In this document: piece after piece, positions 1 through 10,565 of the stretch
Layout: every line of letters begins with the position of its first letter
Position numbering within the stretch: position 1 is the first letter of the stretch
NCBI RefSeq assembly: GCF_022879595.1
Contig: NZ_CP084265.1
Location: 1,736,001-1,800,000 of the forward strand
Direction: 5' to 3'
From: Caballeronia sp. Lep1P3
Lineage (GTDB): Bacteria; Pseudomonadota; Gammaproteobacteria; Burkholderiales; Burkholderiaceae
Length of the DNA stretch: 64,000 nucleotides
Made by a program: the position numbers and the translations under genes
Notes under the pieces: model-generated
Databases searched by the model: none
What the model was told of the DNA's origin: nothing
The model's input: the letters and a program-made list of their open reading frames with translations, nothing else

Positions 1-1369
<1,369 letters not shown>

Positions 1370-1510
1370 TGCCCGAACAGCAGGTTAGGGCATGCCTGCG
1401 CAAAAAGCGGACCCCGGTCGACGCCGCTTCGTTGCACGTTTAAACAAGACGCGCGAGTGCGGCATTGCTAATGTGCGCCGTCACGGAATTGGAAAGTCGG
1501 GAGCCGGTCG

Positions 1511-2485
1511 ATGCAGCGCGGTGTGATGTACGGAATGCTGGCGGGAGCCATCTGGGGGTTCATTTTTCTCGCGCCGCGCCTGCTGCCTGACTTCTCGCCG
1601 CTCGCGCTGAGCGTCGGGCGCTACGTGATGTACGGCGTCGTTTCGCTCGCGGTCGCGCTGCCCTTCGCGCGGCGGCTCGCGGCAAAGCTCACGCGCGCCG
1701 ATGTCGTCGCGCTCGTGAAGCTGGCGCTCGTCGGCAATCTGCTGTACTACGTGCTGCTCGCGAGCGCGGTGCAACTGGTCGGCGTGGCGCCGTCGTCGCT
1801 GATCGTCGGCATTCTGCCCGTGACCGTCACGCTCGCCGGGCGGCGCGATCACGGCGCCGTCGATCTGCGGCGGCTCGGCGGGCCGCTCCTGCTCGTGCTC
1901 GCGGGCATCGCGTGCATCAATCTCGACGTATTCCGCGACGTGCTCACGCATCACGCCGACGCGCCGGCCGCGAGCGTGCTCACGCGCATCGCCGGGCTCG
2001 CGTGCGCGCTCGGCGCGCTCGCGTCGTGGACGTGGTACGCGGTCGTCAACGCGCGTTATCTGCAGGCCAATCGCCACTTCGACGGCAACGAATGGTCCGT
2101 GCTGTGGGGCATCGTCACCGGCGTGCTCGGCGCGGCGCTGGGCGCGCTGCTGTGGATGCTGCCCGCCGGCACCGTGCAGGCGAGCCTGCCCGCCGCGCGC
2201 TGGCATCTCTACTGGATCGTGTGTTTTGCGCTGGCGAGCGGCGGATCGTGGCTCGGCAACATGCTCTGGAACGCGGCGTCGAAGCGGCTGCCGCTCACGC
2301 TCTCCGGTCAGATGATCGCCTTCGAGACGCTATTCGCGCTGCTTTACGCGTTTGTCTATGACGGGCGCTGGCCGCGCGTGCCGGAAGTGCTGGCTATCGT
2401 GCTGCTGCTCGCGGGCGTGAGCTGGTCGGTGCGGCAACATGCCGTCGAGCCTGCGGCGGATGGGAAAGAAGCACCGGCGCATTGA
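1511..2485 (+). CDS. DMT-superfamily (EamA) permease
   Basis: A 324-residue, very hydrophobic protein with about ten predicted membrane helices and an internal two-fold EamA arrangement. It opens MQRGVMYGMLAGAIWGFIF, typical of the first EamA helix, and ends in a charged tail after SWSVRQHAVEP. It would sit in the inner membrane and carry a small metabolite, but the substrate cannot be read from sequence. GGAG lies eight bases before the ATG. It is divergent from guaB and stands alone, and its 3' end lies 12 bases from the end of convergent rnfH. Confidence 0.85.
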   Translation: MQRGVMYGMLAGAIWGFIFLAPRLLPDFSPLALSVGRYVMYGVVSLAVALPFARRLAAKLTRADVVALVKLALVGNLLYYVLLASAVQLVGVAPSSLIVGILPVTVTLAGRRDHGAVDLRRLGGPLLLVLAGIACINLDVFRDVLTHHADAPAASVLTRIAGLACALGALASWTWYAVVNARYLQANRHFDGNEWSVLWGIVTGVLGAALGALLWMLPAGTVQASLPAARWHLYWIVCFALASGGSWLGNMLWNAASKRLPLTLSGQMIAFETLFALLYAFVYDGRWPRVPEVLAIVLLLAGVSWSVRQHAVEPAADGKEAPAH

Positions 2486-2497
2486 TGCGCTTCACCG

Positions 2498-2827
2498 TTA
2501 GCGCGAATCCTTCGACTGCCACTTGCGCCCTTCGATCGATCCCGCCTTGCGCGTTTTCTCGACGCGGCGCTGGCGCGCCGTCTTCGGGTCGACCTTCAGC
2601 GGCCGGTAAATCTCGACGCGGTCGAAATCCGCGAGCGCTGCGTCGAGCGTCTTCAGCTTGCCAAAAACGCCGACTTTCTGCGTCGTCAGATCGATTTCCG
2701 GATGCGCCGCGAGCACGCCGCTCGCCGCAATCGCGTCCTGCACGGTCGCACCGTCGCCGAGATCGACGTGCGCGAAGAAATTATCGCCGCCGGGCAGTCC
2801 GTAGCAGACATCGATATGCAGATTCAT
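2498..2827 (-). CDS. rnfH: RnfH family protein (RatB)
   Basis: A 109-residue protein of the RnfH/RatB family, which has a ubiquitin-like beta-grasp fold. Visible hallmarks are the LPGGDNFFAHVDL start region, the KVGVFGK motif at about residue 50, VEIYRPLKVDPK near residue 75, and a basic tail. Its ATG overlaps the ratA stop in an ATGA, so the two genes are translationally coupled. This pair divergent from smpB repeats the enterobacterial ratA-ratB/smpB order. The molecular function is not established; the Rnf name comes from a link to electron transport in other species. Confidence 0.9.
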   Translation of the reverse strand: MNLHIDVCYGLPGGDNFFAHVDLGDGATVQDAIAASGVLAAHPEIDLTTQKVGVFGKLKTLDAALADFDRVEIYRPLKVDPKTARQRRVEKTRKAGSIEGRKWQSKDSR

Positions 2828-3261
2828 TTCTTTCCGTAACGCTGGTCGGCGCGCTTCACGAAGGAATCGACGAACGTGTTGGCGATATGGCTGAACACCG
2901 GCCCAATGATCTTCTCCAGAATCAGATTGGAAAACTCGTAGTGCAGCGCGAACTCGATCTTGCACGCGTCGGCGCGCAACGGCGTGAAGCGCCAATAGCC
3001 CGTAAACCTCTTGAACGGGCCGCTCAGAAACTCCATATCGATATGCGTCGGCCGCTTTTGCACGTTGCGCGTCGCGAAGTGCTGCCGGATGCCCTTGAAG
3101 TTGATGTCGATCTTCGCTTCCATGCCGCTCTCGTCCTGACGCCCGATTTCGACGCCGCCGCACCATGGCAGGAAGTTCGGGTAGTCGGCGACATCGGTGA
3201 CGAGGTCGAACATTTCTTCCGCTGAATGGCGGATCAATACGGTTTTCTGGACGTCGGCCAT
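2824..3261 (-). CDS. ratA: RatA-type SRPBCC/START-domain protein
   Basis: A 145-residue single-domain SRPBCC (Coq10/START-like) protein. The family signature is visible: RHSAEEMFDLVTDVADYPNFLPWC at residues 11-34, and FKRFTGYWRFTPL in the second half. Members were named for ribosome anti-association activity in E. coli, whereas mitochondrial homologues (Coq10) bind ubiquinone. The conserved hydrophobic-ligand pocket makes a lipid or quinone role at least as likely as a toxin role. It is followed by rnfH with a 4-base overlap and is divergent from smpB. No strong Shine-Dalgarno is visible before the ATG. Confidence 0.88.
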   Translation of the reverse strand: MADVQKTVLIRHSAEEMFDLVTDVADYPNFLPWCGGVEIGRQDESGMEAKIDINFKGIRQHFATRNVQKRPTHIDMEFLSGPFKRFTGYWRFTPLRADACKIEFALHYEFSNLILEKIIGPVFSHIANTFVDSFVKRADQRYGKK

Positions 3262-3337
3262 AAGGGCGCAGCGGTGGCTTGAATGAGTGGCGGCGCATGC
3301 GGCCCGGGCGTCTGGCTTCGTGCGCCGGGCAACGCGC

Positions 3338-3356
3338 TGCTAAAATCGTGATTTTA
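3338..3356 (+). promoter_or_regulatory. Candidate smpB promoter with extended -10
   Basis: TGC directly before TAAAAT (3338-3346) forms an extended -10 about 34 bases before the smpB ATG. No good -35 is seen. TAAAATC (3341-3347) and GATTTTA (3350-3356) form a 7-base inverted repeat split by two bases, so the same sequence could also serve a divergent ratA promoter or a regulator. Confidence 0.4.
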
Positions 3357-3379
3357 AACGAGTTGGGCACTTTCCATTC

Positions 3380-3829
3380 ATGAGCATCATTGACAACAGA
3401 AAAGCCTTCTTCGATTACTTCATCGAGGAACGCTACGAGGCCGGTCTCGTGCTCGAAGGCTGGGAAGTCAAGGCGCTGCGTGCGGGCCGCGGACAGATCA
3501 AGGAAGGCTATGTCGTGATCAAGAACGGCGAGCTGTATCTGATCGGCACGCATATCAGCCCGCTGCCCGAGGCGTCGAAGTTCGCCAACCTGGACCCGGT
3601 GCGCACGCGCAAGCTGCTCTTGCATCGCGAGCAGATCGACAAGCTGATCGGCAAGGTCGAGCAACGCGGGCACACACTCGTGCCGCTGAACTTCCATTAC
3701 AAGGAAGGCCGCGTGAAGTGCGAGATTGGCCTCGCGAAAGGCAAGAAGCTGCACGACAAGCGCGAGACCGAAAAGAAACGCGATTGGGATCGCGAACGCG
3801 CACGCCTGATGCGCTCGGCGACGCGTTGA
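3380..3829 (+). CDS. smpB: SsrA-binding protein SmpB
   Basis: Binds tmRNA and delivers it to stalled ribosomes for trans-translation. The 149-residue length is normal. Conserved segments are visible: [20 protein letters not shown] at the N-terminus, [18 protein letters not shown] at residues 31-48, [20 protein letters not shown] in the beta barrel, and the basic tail with [19 protein letters not shown] that probes the mRNA channel. It is divergent from ratA-rnfH and is followed by a GC-rich hairpin. No tmRNA gene is found nearby. Confidence 0.98.
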   Translation: MSIIDNRKAFFDYFIEERYEAGLVLEGWEVKALRAGRGQIKEGYVVIKNGELYLIGTHISPLPEASKFANLDPVRTRKLLLHREQIDKLIGKVEQRGHTLVPLNFHYKEGRVKCEIGLAKGKKLHDKRETEKKRDWDRERARLMRSATR

Positions 3830-3834
3830 GACAC

Positions 3835-3860
3835 ATCGGGGCGCTCTTTAGCGCCCCGAT
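3835..3860. terminator. Bidirectional terminator hairpin between smpB and qmcA
   Basis: Perfect inverted repeat: ATCGGGGCGC (3835-3844) pairs with GCGCCCCGAT (3851-3860), and the stem extends one more A-T pair around a CTTT loop. It lies exactly between the convergent 3' ends of smpB and qmcA. Neither side has a strong T tract, so termination efficiency is uncertain. Confidence 0.6.
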
Positions 3861-3872
3861 TGCATTGCTGCA

Positions 3873-4799
3873 TCAAACTTTTTTGATAACCCCGCCGCCC
3901 TCGCCTTTCACGATGGCAAGCGCCGACGCGATCATCGAGCTCATGTCCGACATGTTGCCCGGCACGATCAGCGTATTCCCGGCCTTCGCAATGTTCGCGA
4001 ACGCGCCCACATACTGTTCCGCGACCTTGAGGTTCACGGCCTGCATGCCGCCCGCCGCCTGAATAGCCGTGCCGATCTTCTCGATGGCCTGCGCATTCGC
4101 TTCCGCGACGGCCAGAATCGCCGATGCCTCGCCCTGCGCCTGATTGATCGCCGCCTGACGCTCGCCTTCCGACTTCTGGATCGCGGCTTCGCGCGCACCC
4201 GACGCGAGGTTGATCTGCTCCTGCTTGCGCCCTTCCGATGCCGCGATCAGCGCGCGCTTTTCGCGCTCGGCGGTGATCTGCGCCTGCATCGCGTGGAGAA
4301 TTTCCTTGGGCGGCGTCAGGTCCTTGATCTCGTAGCGCAGCACCTTCACGCCCCAGTTCGACGCGGCTTCATCGAGCGAATTGACGATGCTCTGGTTGAT
4401 GAAATTGCGCTCCTCGAACGTCTTGTCCAGTTCCAGTTTGCCGATGACCGAACGCAGCGTCGTCTGCGAAAGCTGCGTGATGGCGAGCACGAAGTTGCTC
4501 GATCCATACGATGCCTTCATCGGGTCTGTGACCTGGAAATACAGGACGCCGTCGACCTGAAGCTGCGTGTTGTCGCGCGTGATGCAAACCTGGCTCGGCA
4601 CGTCGAGCGGGATCTCCTTGAGGACGTGCTTGTACGCGATGCGATCGACGAACGGCAGCACGATGTTGAGACCGGGCGTAAGCGTACCGTGGTAGCGCCC
4701 GAGCCGTTCCAGCACCCACGCGTGCTGCTGCGGGACGATCTTAACGGTATTGACCACGATCACGATTGCGATCACGAGCAGGACAGCGGCGTAAATCAT
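3873..4799 (-). CDS. qmcA: SPFH/Band 7 protein, QmcA-type stomatin
   Basis: A 308-residue inner-membrane scaffold protein of the SPFH (stomatin/prohibitin/flotillin) family. One N-terminal helix (about residues 2-18) is followed by the SPFH domain containing QQHAWVLERLGRYHGTLTPG, then a helical oligomerisation segment rich in Ala, Glu and Gln (GEASAILAVAEANAQAIEKI) and a Gly-rich C-terminus. The family forms large cages and is linked to FtsH protease control and membrane microdomains. NfeD lies directly upstream on the same strand with a 37-base gap, the standard SPFH-NfeD pairing. Confidence 0.92.
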   Translation of the reverse strand: MIYAAVLLVIAIVIVVNTVKIVPQQHAWVLERLGRYHGTLTPGLNIVLPFVDRIAYKHVLKEIPLDVPSQVCITRDNTQLQVDGVLYFQVTDPMKASYGSSNFVLAITQLSQTTLRSVIGKLELDKTFEERNFINQSIVNSLDEAASNWGVKVLRYEIKDLTPPKEILHAMQAQITAEREKRALIAASEGRKQEQINLASGAREAAIQKSEGERQAAINQAQGEASAILAVAEANAQAIEKIGTAIQAAGGMQAVNLKVAEQYVGAFANIAKAGNTLIVPGNMSDMSSMIASALAIVKGEGGGVIKKV

Positions 4800-4836
4800 T
4801 GTGTGACTCCTTCGGTTCTATAGCGGACGTGCGTGT

Positions 4837-5265
4837 TCAGCGTTTGGCGGCGACCACGAGCCGGCTTCCGTCGAGCGCGGTGATGCGGTACCAGCGCGCG
4901 CCTTCCGATTCGCCCGGCGCAAGCTCGACATCCCACTGTGCGCCTCGATACATCGCGCGGGCGCGGCCATCGTGCCATTCGGCGACTTCCAGCGTCGCGC
5001 CGATATCGAGATTCACCGCGGAATCGCGCGAAGCATCGCGCCGCTTCCAGCTTCCGAAGCGCGAACGGCGCAGCGCGACGACAGCGATCAGCGCGACCAG
5101 CGCCGCCACGCCAAGCTGCACATGCAGCGCGAGCCCGACCGCGAACGCAATGCCGCCCGCGATCAGCCCGAGCGCGATCATCAACAGATAAAAGGTGCCG
5201 GTGAAAAGCTCGGTGACGATCAGCGCGCCGGCTGCAATCCACCAGATGAGTCCATTGGTCGCCAT
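4837..5265 (-). CDS. NfeD-family membrane protein
   Basis: A 142-residue short-form NfeD protein, partner of SPFH proteins. Three closely spaced membrane segments fill the first 70 residues (MATNGLIWWIAAGALIVTEL onward), followed by a soluble beta-rich OB-fold domain ending GSRLVVAAKR. I chose the ATG at 5265 because GGAGA precedes it at good spacing; the longer in-frame start at 5358 would place a transcription terminator inside the gene. It is followed by qmcA. This form lacks the ClpP-like protease domain of long NfeD proteins. Confidence 0.88.
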   Translation of the reverse strand: MATNGLIWWIAAGALIVTELFTGTFYLLMIALGLIAGGIAFAVGLALHVQLGVAALVALIAVVALRRSRFGSWKRRDASRDSAVNLDIGATLEVAEWHDGRARAMYRGAQWDVELAPGESEGARWYRITALDGSRLVVAAKR

Positions 5266-5280
5266 GCCAGTCTCCAAACG

Positions 5281-5309
5281 AAAACACCCCGGAAAGTCCG
5301 GGGTGTTTT
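5281..5309 (-). terminator. Intrinsic terminator of ppsA
   Basis: A 12-bp perfect stem: AAAACACCCCGG (5281-5292) pairs with CCGGGGTGTTTT (5298-5309) around a 5-base loop. On the minus strand it follows the ppsA stop by about 50 bases and ends in T residues. It separates ppsA from the nfeD-qmcA pair. The flanking A/T runs make it functional in both directions. Confidence 0.8.
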
Positions 5310-5358
5310 TTATAGCATGCGGCGTCTCACCGAAAGCATCGGGAAAGCCGCGACGCAC

Positions 5359-7776
5359 TTATTTTGACAAGGTCGTCGCGAGCTGATTCCAGGTGTCGAT
5401 GATCGTGTCCGGATTCAGCGACATCGATTCGATGCCCTGCTTCGCCAGCCACTCGGCGAGGTCCGGATGATCCGACGGACCCTGACCGCAGATGCCCACG
5501 TACTTGTTCAGCTTGAGGCACGTTTCGATGGCGCGCTTGAGCATGAACTGCACGGCTTCGTCGCGCTCGTCGAAGTCGGCCGCGAGCAGTTCCATGCCCG
5601 AGTCGCGGTCGAGGCCGAGCGTCAACTGCGTCAGATCGTTCGAACCGATCGAGAAGCCGTCGAAGTACTGCAGGAACTGTTCGGCGAGAATCGCGTTGCT
5701 CGGCACCTCGCACATCATCACGAGCTTGAGACCGTTGACGCCGCGCTTCAGGCCGAACTTCTCCAGCAGCCCGACCACGCGCTCCGCCTGCTTCAGCGTG
5801 CGAACGAACGGCACCATGATTTCGACGTTGTCGAGGCCCATCTCCTCGCGCACCTTCTTGAGCGCGATGCACTCCATATGGAACGCCTCGGCGAAGTCTT
5901 CCGCGATATAGCGCGACGCGCCACGGAAGCCGAGCATCGGGTTCTCTTCGTCCGGCTCGTAGCGCGAACCGCCGATCAGCTTCTTGTACTCGTTCGACTT
6001 GAAGTCCGACAGACGCACGATGACGGGCTTCGGATAAAACGCCGCCGCAATGGTGGCGATGCCTTCGGTCAGCTTGTCGACGTAGAACGCACGCGGCGAC
6101 GCATGACCGCGCGCGACGCTTTCGACCGCCTTCTTGAGATCCGCATCGACGTTCGGGTACTCCAGAATCGCCTTCGGATGCACGCCGATGTTGTTGTTGA
6201 TGATGAACTCGAGCCGCGCGAGACCGACGCCCGCGTTCGGCAACTGCGCGAAGTCGAACGCGAGTTGCGGATTGCCGACGTTCATCATGATCTTGACCGG
6301 AATCTCCGGCAGTTCGCCGCGCTGGACTTCGGTCACTTCGGTTTCGAGCAGGCCGTCGTAGATCTTGCCTTCGTCGCCTTCCGCGCACGACACGGTGACG
6401 AGCGCGCCGTCCTTCAGCACGTCCGTTGCGTCGCCGCAGCCGACCACCGCCGGCACGCCCAGCTCACGCGCGATGATCGCCGCGTGGCAGGTGCGCCCGC
6501 CGCGGTTCGTCACGATGGCCGATGCGCGCTTCATCACCGGTTCCCAGTTCGGGTCGGTCATGTCCGCGACGAGCACGTCGCCCGGCTGCACGCGTTCCAT
6601 CTCGGACGGATCGTAGATCACGCGCACGGGGCCCGCTCCGATCTTCTGGCCGATCGCACGGCCCGTAGCCACCACGTTCGATTGCCCTTTCAGCTTGAAG
6701 CGCATTTCGGCCTTGCCCGCGGCCTGGCTCTTCACCGTTTCGGGACGCGCCTGGAGAATGAACAGCTTGCCGTCGCGGCCGTCCTTGCCCCACTCGATGT
6801 CCATCGGACGCTGATAGTGCTTCTCGATGATGACCGCGTATCTCGCCAGCTCGATCACGTCTTCGTCCGAGATCGAGAAGCGGTTGCGCTGCTCGTGCGC
6901 GACATCGACGGTCTTCACGCGGCCCGGCTCGCCCGGCTGCGTGAACTCCATCTTGATGAGCTTGGAGCCGATGGAGCGGCGGATGATCGGGTACTTGCCC
7001 TGTTCGAGCGTGGTCTTGAAAACGTGGAACTCGTCCGGATTGACCGCGCCCTGCACGACGGTCTCACCGAGGCCGTAGCTCGACGTGATGAACACCGTTT
7101 CCTTGAAGCCGGATTCGGTGTCGATCGTGAACATCACGCCCGCCGCGCCGACGTCCGAGCGGACCATGCGCTGCACGCCCGCCGACAACGCGACTTCGGC
7201 ATGCGTGAAGCCCTTGTGGACGCGATAGGAGATGGCGCGGTCATTGTAGAGCGACGCGAAAACGTGCTTCATGCGATCGAGCACGTCTTCGACGCCGACC
7301 ACGTTCAGATAGCTTTCCTGCTGACCCGCGAACGATGCGTCGGGCAAGTCTTCCGCTGTTGCCGACGAACGCACGGCGAACGAAAGCTCTTCCGGCGAGC
7401 CCTTTTGCAAGACTTCGAACTGACGGCGGATTTCGTCTTCGAGACGCGGCTGCAGCGGCGCGTCGACGATCCACTGACGGATTTCCTTGCCCGCTTCGGC
7501 GAGCGCCTTCACGTCGTCGACGTCGAGCGTCTCGAGACGCTTGGCGATGCGATCGGTCAGGTCGTTATGCTGGAGAAAATCGCGAAACGCGAGCGCGGTG
7601 GTGGCAAAGCCCGTCGGCACGCTGACGCCGGCTTCGGAAAGCTGGCTGATCATTTCGCCGAGCGACGCGTTCTTGCCACCGACGATCTCCACGTCGATCA
7701 TTCGCAACTGCTCGAATGGAACTACATACGCCTGATCCTTTGCGACATCGTTCGCAACATTGACTGCGTTAGTCAT
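5359..7776 (-). CDS. ppsA: Phosphoenolpyruvate synthase
   Basis: Converts pyruvate and ATP to PEP, AMP and phosphate for gluconeogenesis. The 805 residues contain, in order, the N-terminal ATP-grasp pyruvate phosphate dikinase domain ([12 protein letters not shown], then [20 protein letters not shown]), the swivelling phosphohistidine domain with GGRTCHAAI (His431), and the PEP-utilising TIM barrel with the catalytic Cys763 in [18 protein letters not shown] precedes the ATG. It is divergent from ppsR, the gene for its bifunctional regulatory enzyme, and ends in a strong terminator. Confidence 0.98.
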   Translation of the reverse strand: MTNAVNVANDVAKDQAYVVPFEQLRMIDVEIVGGKNASLGEMISQLSEAGVSVPTGFATTALAFRDFLQHNDLTDRIAKRLETLDVDDVKALAEAGKEIRQWIVDAPLQPRLEDEIRRQFEVLQKGSPEELSFAVRSSATAEDLPDASFAGQQESYLNVVGVEDVLDRMKHVFASLYNDRAISYRVHKGFTHAEVALSAGVQRMVRSDVGAAGVMFTIDTESGFKETVFITSSYGLGETVVQGAVNPDEFHVFKTTLEQGKYPIIRRSIGSKLIKMEFTQPGEPGRVKTVDVAHEQRNRFSISDEDVIELARYAVIIEKHYQRPMDIEWGKDGRDGKLFILQARPETVKSQAAGKAEMRFKLKGQSNVVATGRAIGQKIGAGPVRVIYDPSEMERVQPGDVLVADMTDPNWEPVMKRASAIVTNRGGRTCHAAIIARELGVPAVVGCGDATDVLKDGALVTVSCAEGDEGKIYDGLLETEVTEVQRGELPEIPVKIMMNVGNPQLAFDFAQLPNAGVGLARLEFIINNNIGVHPKAILEYPNVDADLKKAVESVARGHASPRAFYVDKLTEGIATIAAAFYPKPVIVRLSDFKSNEYKKLIGGSRYEPDEENPMLGFRGASRYIAEDFAEAFHMECIALKKVREEMGLDNVEIMVPFVRTLKQAERVVGLLEKFGLKRGVNGLKLVMMCEVPSNAILAEQFLQYFDGFSIGSNDLTQLTLGLDRDSGMELLAADFDERDEAVQFMLKRAIETCLKLNKYVGICGQGPSDHPDLAEWLAKQGIESMSLNPDTIIDTWNQLATTLSK

Positions 7777-8025
7777 ACAAGCCCCTAAGGTGGATGGAAT
7801 TCACGATTGCACGAGTGGGCTCGCATGCGGGGCGCTCATTGGAAGCGCCGCCGCATCTCGTGCAACCTGTTTGATAAGCCTTCGCTCAACGCTTGATCCG
7901 AACGACGATTTCGACCGGTTGCGGCGGGTTCGTGCGGCAAAAACCCACAACTACCGGTAAATCGACGAAAATCCGGCTCAAATTGTCCGCAATTGCTTAT
8001 CGAACAGGTTTGCCGCTATTCTACC

Positions 8026-8080
8026 GTGCCGATTCTTGATTTTGTCTCGGCACAGACAGTAATTCCACGGCAAAATCAAG
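8026..8080. promoter_or_regulatory. Nested inverted repeats in the ppsA-ppsR divergent region
   Basis: The 439 bases between ppsA and ppsR hold two overlapping perfect inverted repeats. CTTGATTTTG (8035-8044) is mirrored by CAAAATCAAG (8071-8080) across 26 bases. GTGCCGA (8026-8032) is mirrored by TCGGCAC (8047-8053). The TTGATT in each long arm could act as a -35, but no good -10 follows at 16-18 bases, so a regulator-binding role is also possible. I see no gene in the rest of this interval. Confidence 0.45.
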
Positions 8081-8215
8081 GTCTTTGACGCCTCATGTTC
8101 GCCTGCACACGCTAGGGCCGCCCAATGTAACACAGGCCTTTGCATGCACGCCGGACGCCTGGCGTTACCGTTTGAGCACACCGCTCCCAACTCGTTCCCA
8201 CTGGTTCACCCGCCG

Positions 8216-9034
8216 ATGCCGCCTTCCGTATTCATCGTTTCCGACGGTACCGGGATCACCGCCGAAACGTTCGCGCATTCGATCCTCGCCCAGTTCGACC
8301 AAAAGTTCCGGCTCGTGCGCGTGCCGTTCGTCGATTCCATCGACAAGGCGCATGCCACCGTCGAGAAGATCAACGAGGTCGTGTCCCTCGATGGCCGGCG
8401 CCCGATCGTCTTCACGACGCTCGTGGACAGCGCGTCCAACGAGATCGTCAAGCGCTGCAACGCGCTCGTGCTCGACATGTTCCAGACCTTCATCGAGCCG
8501 CTCGAGATCGAACTGGATATCAAGTCGACGCACGCAATGGGCCGGGTTCACCAGAACGCGGATACCGAGGAATACAAGAATCGCATCGAGGCGATCAACT
8601 TCTCGCTCGCGCACGACGACGGCCAGTCGAACCGCAATCTGACCGAAGCGGACGTGATTCTGGTCGGCGTGTCGCGCAGCGGCAAGACGCCGACGAGCCT
8701 CTATCTCGCCATGCAATACGGCGTCAAGGCAGCGAACTATCCGCTGATTCCGGAAGACTTCGAACGCGGCAAGCTGCCGACGCCGCTTCTCGAGCATCGC
8801 GACAAGATGTTCGGGCTGTCGATCGACCCGCAGCGGCTCGCCGAGATTCGCAACGAGCGCCGACCGGGAAGCAAGTACGCCGCGCTGGAGAACTGCCGCT
8901 ATGAGATCAACGAGGCGGAAAGCATGATGAAGCGCGAAGGCGTCAAGTGGCTCTCGTCGACGCACAAGTCGATCGAGGAAATCGCCACGACGATTCTTCA
9001 GGAAATCAAGCCGGAACGGCCTTCGTATTATTGA
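8216..9034 (+). CDS. ppsR: PEP synthase regulatory kinase/pyrophosphorylase
   Basis: A 272-residue DUF299-family enzyme that inactivates PEP synthase by ADP-dependent phosphorylation of a threonine next to the catalytic histidine and reactivates it by Pi-dependent removal. The start [19 protein letters not shown] matches the family, which favours the ATG at 8216 over an in-frame ATG at 8144. The P-loop GVSRSGKT is at residues 151-158 and is followed by PTSLYLAMQ. No clear Shine-Dalgarno is visible. It is divergent from its target ppsA and converges with the methyltransferase gene, leaving only 13 bases between stops. Confidence 0.95.
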   Translation: MPPSVFIVSDGTGITAETFAHSILAQFDQKFRLVRVPFVDSIDKAHATVEKINEVVSLDGRRPIVFTTLVDSASNEIVKRCNALVLDMFQTFIEPLEIELDIKSTHAMGRVHQNADTEEYKNRIEAINFSLAHDDGQSNRNLTEADVILVGVSRSGKTPTSLYLAMQYGVKAANYPLIPEDFERGKLPTPLLEHRDKMFGLSIDPQRLAEIRNERRPGSKYAALENCRYEINEAESMMKREGVKWLSSTHKSIEEIATTILQEIKPERPSYY

Positions 9035-9065
9035 GTCAGCGATCGAGTCAGCGATTGAGTCCGCG
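9030..9065. repeat. Three 12-bp tandem units across convergent stop codons
   Basis: The units ATTGAGTCAGCG, ATCGAGTCAGCG and ATTGAGTCCGCG follow each other without gaps. The ppsR stop lies in the first unit and the stop of the oppositely oriented methyltransferase gene in the second. Confidence 0.85.
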
Positions 9066-9836
9066 CTGCTGGCGGCACTGTTCGAAAAGACAGATCGCCG
9101 CGGCAGCCGCGACGTTGAGCGATTCCATGCCGCCGGGCTGCGGGATCGTGACGCGGTGCGTGACGGCATCGCGCCATATCTGCGAAACGCCCGCGCCTTC
9201 GTTGCCGAACACCCACGCGAGCGGCGACGCGAGATTGCAATCGTAGATGGCCACCGCGCCGTGAGAATCGGTGATCGTCACGGGCACGTCGAGCCGCGCG
9301 ATCAGATCGGCGGGCTCGACGTCTTCGAATACATCCAGCAGAAAATGCGCGCCCATGCCCGAGCGCAGCACCTTCGACGACCACGCATACGCGGTCCCCG
9401 GCGCGCAGAACACACGCGCGATGCCCGCGGCGGCCGCGCTGCGCAGAATCGAGCCGACATTGCCGGCGTCCTGTACGCCGTCGAGAATCACGCACGTATC
9501 GCCGACTCGCTCCGGCCACGCGGCTTCGATTTTCTCGACCAGCAGCAACATGCCGACGCCGTGCACGACGCTCGAAAGCTGCCCGAAGAGCGCGTCCGGT
9601 AGAACCATCACACGCTTGTCCTCGATGCGCGCGACGATATCGCGTGCCTCCGCGTGCGCGAGCGCGCCCTCGGTGACGACGCAGGTTTCCGGTTGGCCGG
9701 CCGCATCGAGATAAGCGGCGGCCAGATGCAGCCCTTCGAGCAGCGCGTGGCCGCTTCTGCGCTGCTGCGCGGTCGAGCCGGCGAGCGCCTTCAGGCGCTT
9801 GTAGAGCGGATTGTCCCGCGAAGTGATGGATTTCAC
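9048..9836 (-). CDS. TrmH-family (SpoU) RNA 2'-O-methyltransferase
   Basis: A 262-residue SPOUT-fold enzyme expected to methylate a ribose 2'-OH in rRNA or tRNA using SAM. The N-terminal domain (about residues 1-95, MKSITSRDNPLYKRLKALA) is the SpoU substrate-binding type. The three knot motifs follow: ILDGVQDAGNVGSILRSA, then WVFGNEGAGVS, then IPQPGGMESLNVAAAAA. The exact target nucleotide cannot be read from sequence. It is the last gene of the rpsB-to-rnhB run, 24 bases after rnhB. Confidence 0.92.
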   Translation of the reverse strand: MKSITSRDNPLYKRLKALAGSTAQQRRSGHALLEGLHLAAAYLDAAGQPETCVVTEGALAHAEARDIVARIEDKRVMVLPDALFGQLSSVVHGVGMLLLVEKIEAAWPERVGDTCVILDGVQDAGNVGSILRSAAAAGIARVFCAPGTAYAWSSKVLRSGMGAHFLLDVFEDVEPADLIARLDVPVTITDSHGAVAIYDCNLASPLAWVFGNEGAGVSQIWRDAVTHRVTIPQPGGMESLNVAAAAAICLFEQCRQQRGLNR

Positions 9837-9860
9837 GTTGGAATGAAACGGCGAGGCCGC

Positions 9861-10565
9861 TCAGAACGGAAGCGCGTCGGCGTCGGCATCGAGCGCGGCG
9901 GCGGCCTGGATGACTTCGGGCGCAATGTCGGGCAACACGGAGCCGAAGCGGATATGCGCCTCACGCACCGGCGCAAACGAGCGGCGATGATGCTCGCACG
10001 GGCCATGCTCGCGCAGCGCCGCGAGGTGCTGCGGCGTGCCATAGCCGGAATGAACGTTGAATCCATACATCGGATGCACTTCGTGCAACTCGACGAGCAT
10101 GCGGTCGCGCGTGACCTTCGCGAGAATCGACGCCGCCGAGATCTGCTTGACGAGCGCGTCGCCGCCGATGACCGCTTCCGAGCGAATCGACAGCATCGGG
10201 CAGCGGTTGCCGTCCACCTTCACGAGCGTCGGCGCGACGGACAAGCCTTCCACCGCGCGCTTCATCGCGAGCATCGACGCGTGCAGGATGTTGATCGTGT
10301 CGATCTCCTCCACGCTCGCGGATGCGATGCAATAAGCGAGCGCGCGATCGACGATCTTCTCGAACAGCTCCTCGCGCCTCTTCGCGGACAGCGCTTTGGA
10401 ATCGTCCAATCCGTTGATGCGCGGTTTCGCGGGATCGAAGATGACCGCCGCCGCGACCACCGGCCCGGCGAGCGGCCCGCGCCCGGCTTCGTCCACGCCG
10501 CACACGATGTCGAACGGCGAACTGAAGTCGAGGCCGTGCTGCGCCGAACGTTTCGCCGCTTTCAT
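9861..10565 (-). CDS. rnhB: Ribonuclease HII
   Basis: Removes ribonucleotides from DNA and RNA from RNA-DNA hybrids. The 234 residues carry the family signature [19 protein letters not shown], with Asp25 and Glu26 as metal ligands. Further on, [14 protein letters not shown] and [13 protein letters not shown] supply the remaining RNase HII motifs, and [10 protein letters not shown] closes the substrate-binding region. The ATG overlaps the lpxB stop as ATGA, giving translational coupling. This lpxB-rnhB order is standard in proteobacteria. Confidence 0.97.
   Translation of the reverse strand: MKAAKRSAQHGLDFSSPFDIVCGVDEAGRGPLAGPVVAAAVIFDPAKPRINGLDDSKALSAKRREELFEKIVDRALAYCIASASVEEIDTINILHASMLAMKRAVEGLSVAPTLVKVDGNRCPMLSIRSEAVIGGDALVKQISAASILAKVTRDRMLVELHEVHPMYGFNVHSGYGTPQHLAALREHGPCEHHRRSFAPVREAHIRFGSVLPDIAPEVIQAAAALDADADALPF

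Noticed and set aside
2498..3261. RatA-RnfH as a toxin-antitoxin pair
   Set aside because: The name is historical. The sequence is a Coq10/START-like lipid-binding domain next to a ubiquitin-like protein, in a conserved core position beside smpB; nothing marks it as a mobile toxin-antitoxin locus.
5467..7788. 773-residue plus-strand reading frame opposite ppsA
   Set aside because: Antisense shadow. It is His/Arg/Asp/Glu-rich, has no recognisable domain, and arises from the strong G/C third-position bias of ppsA.
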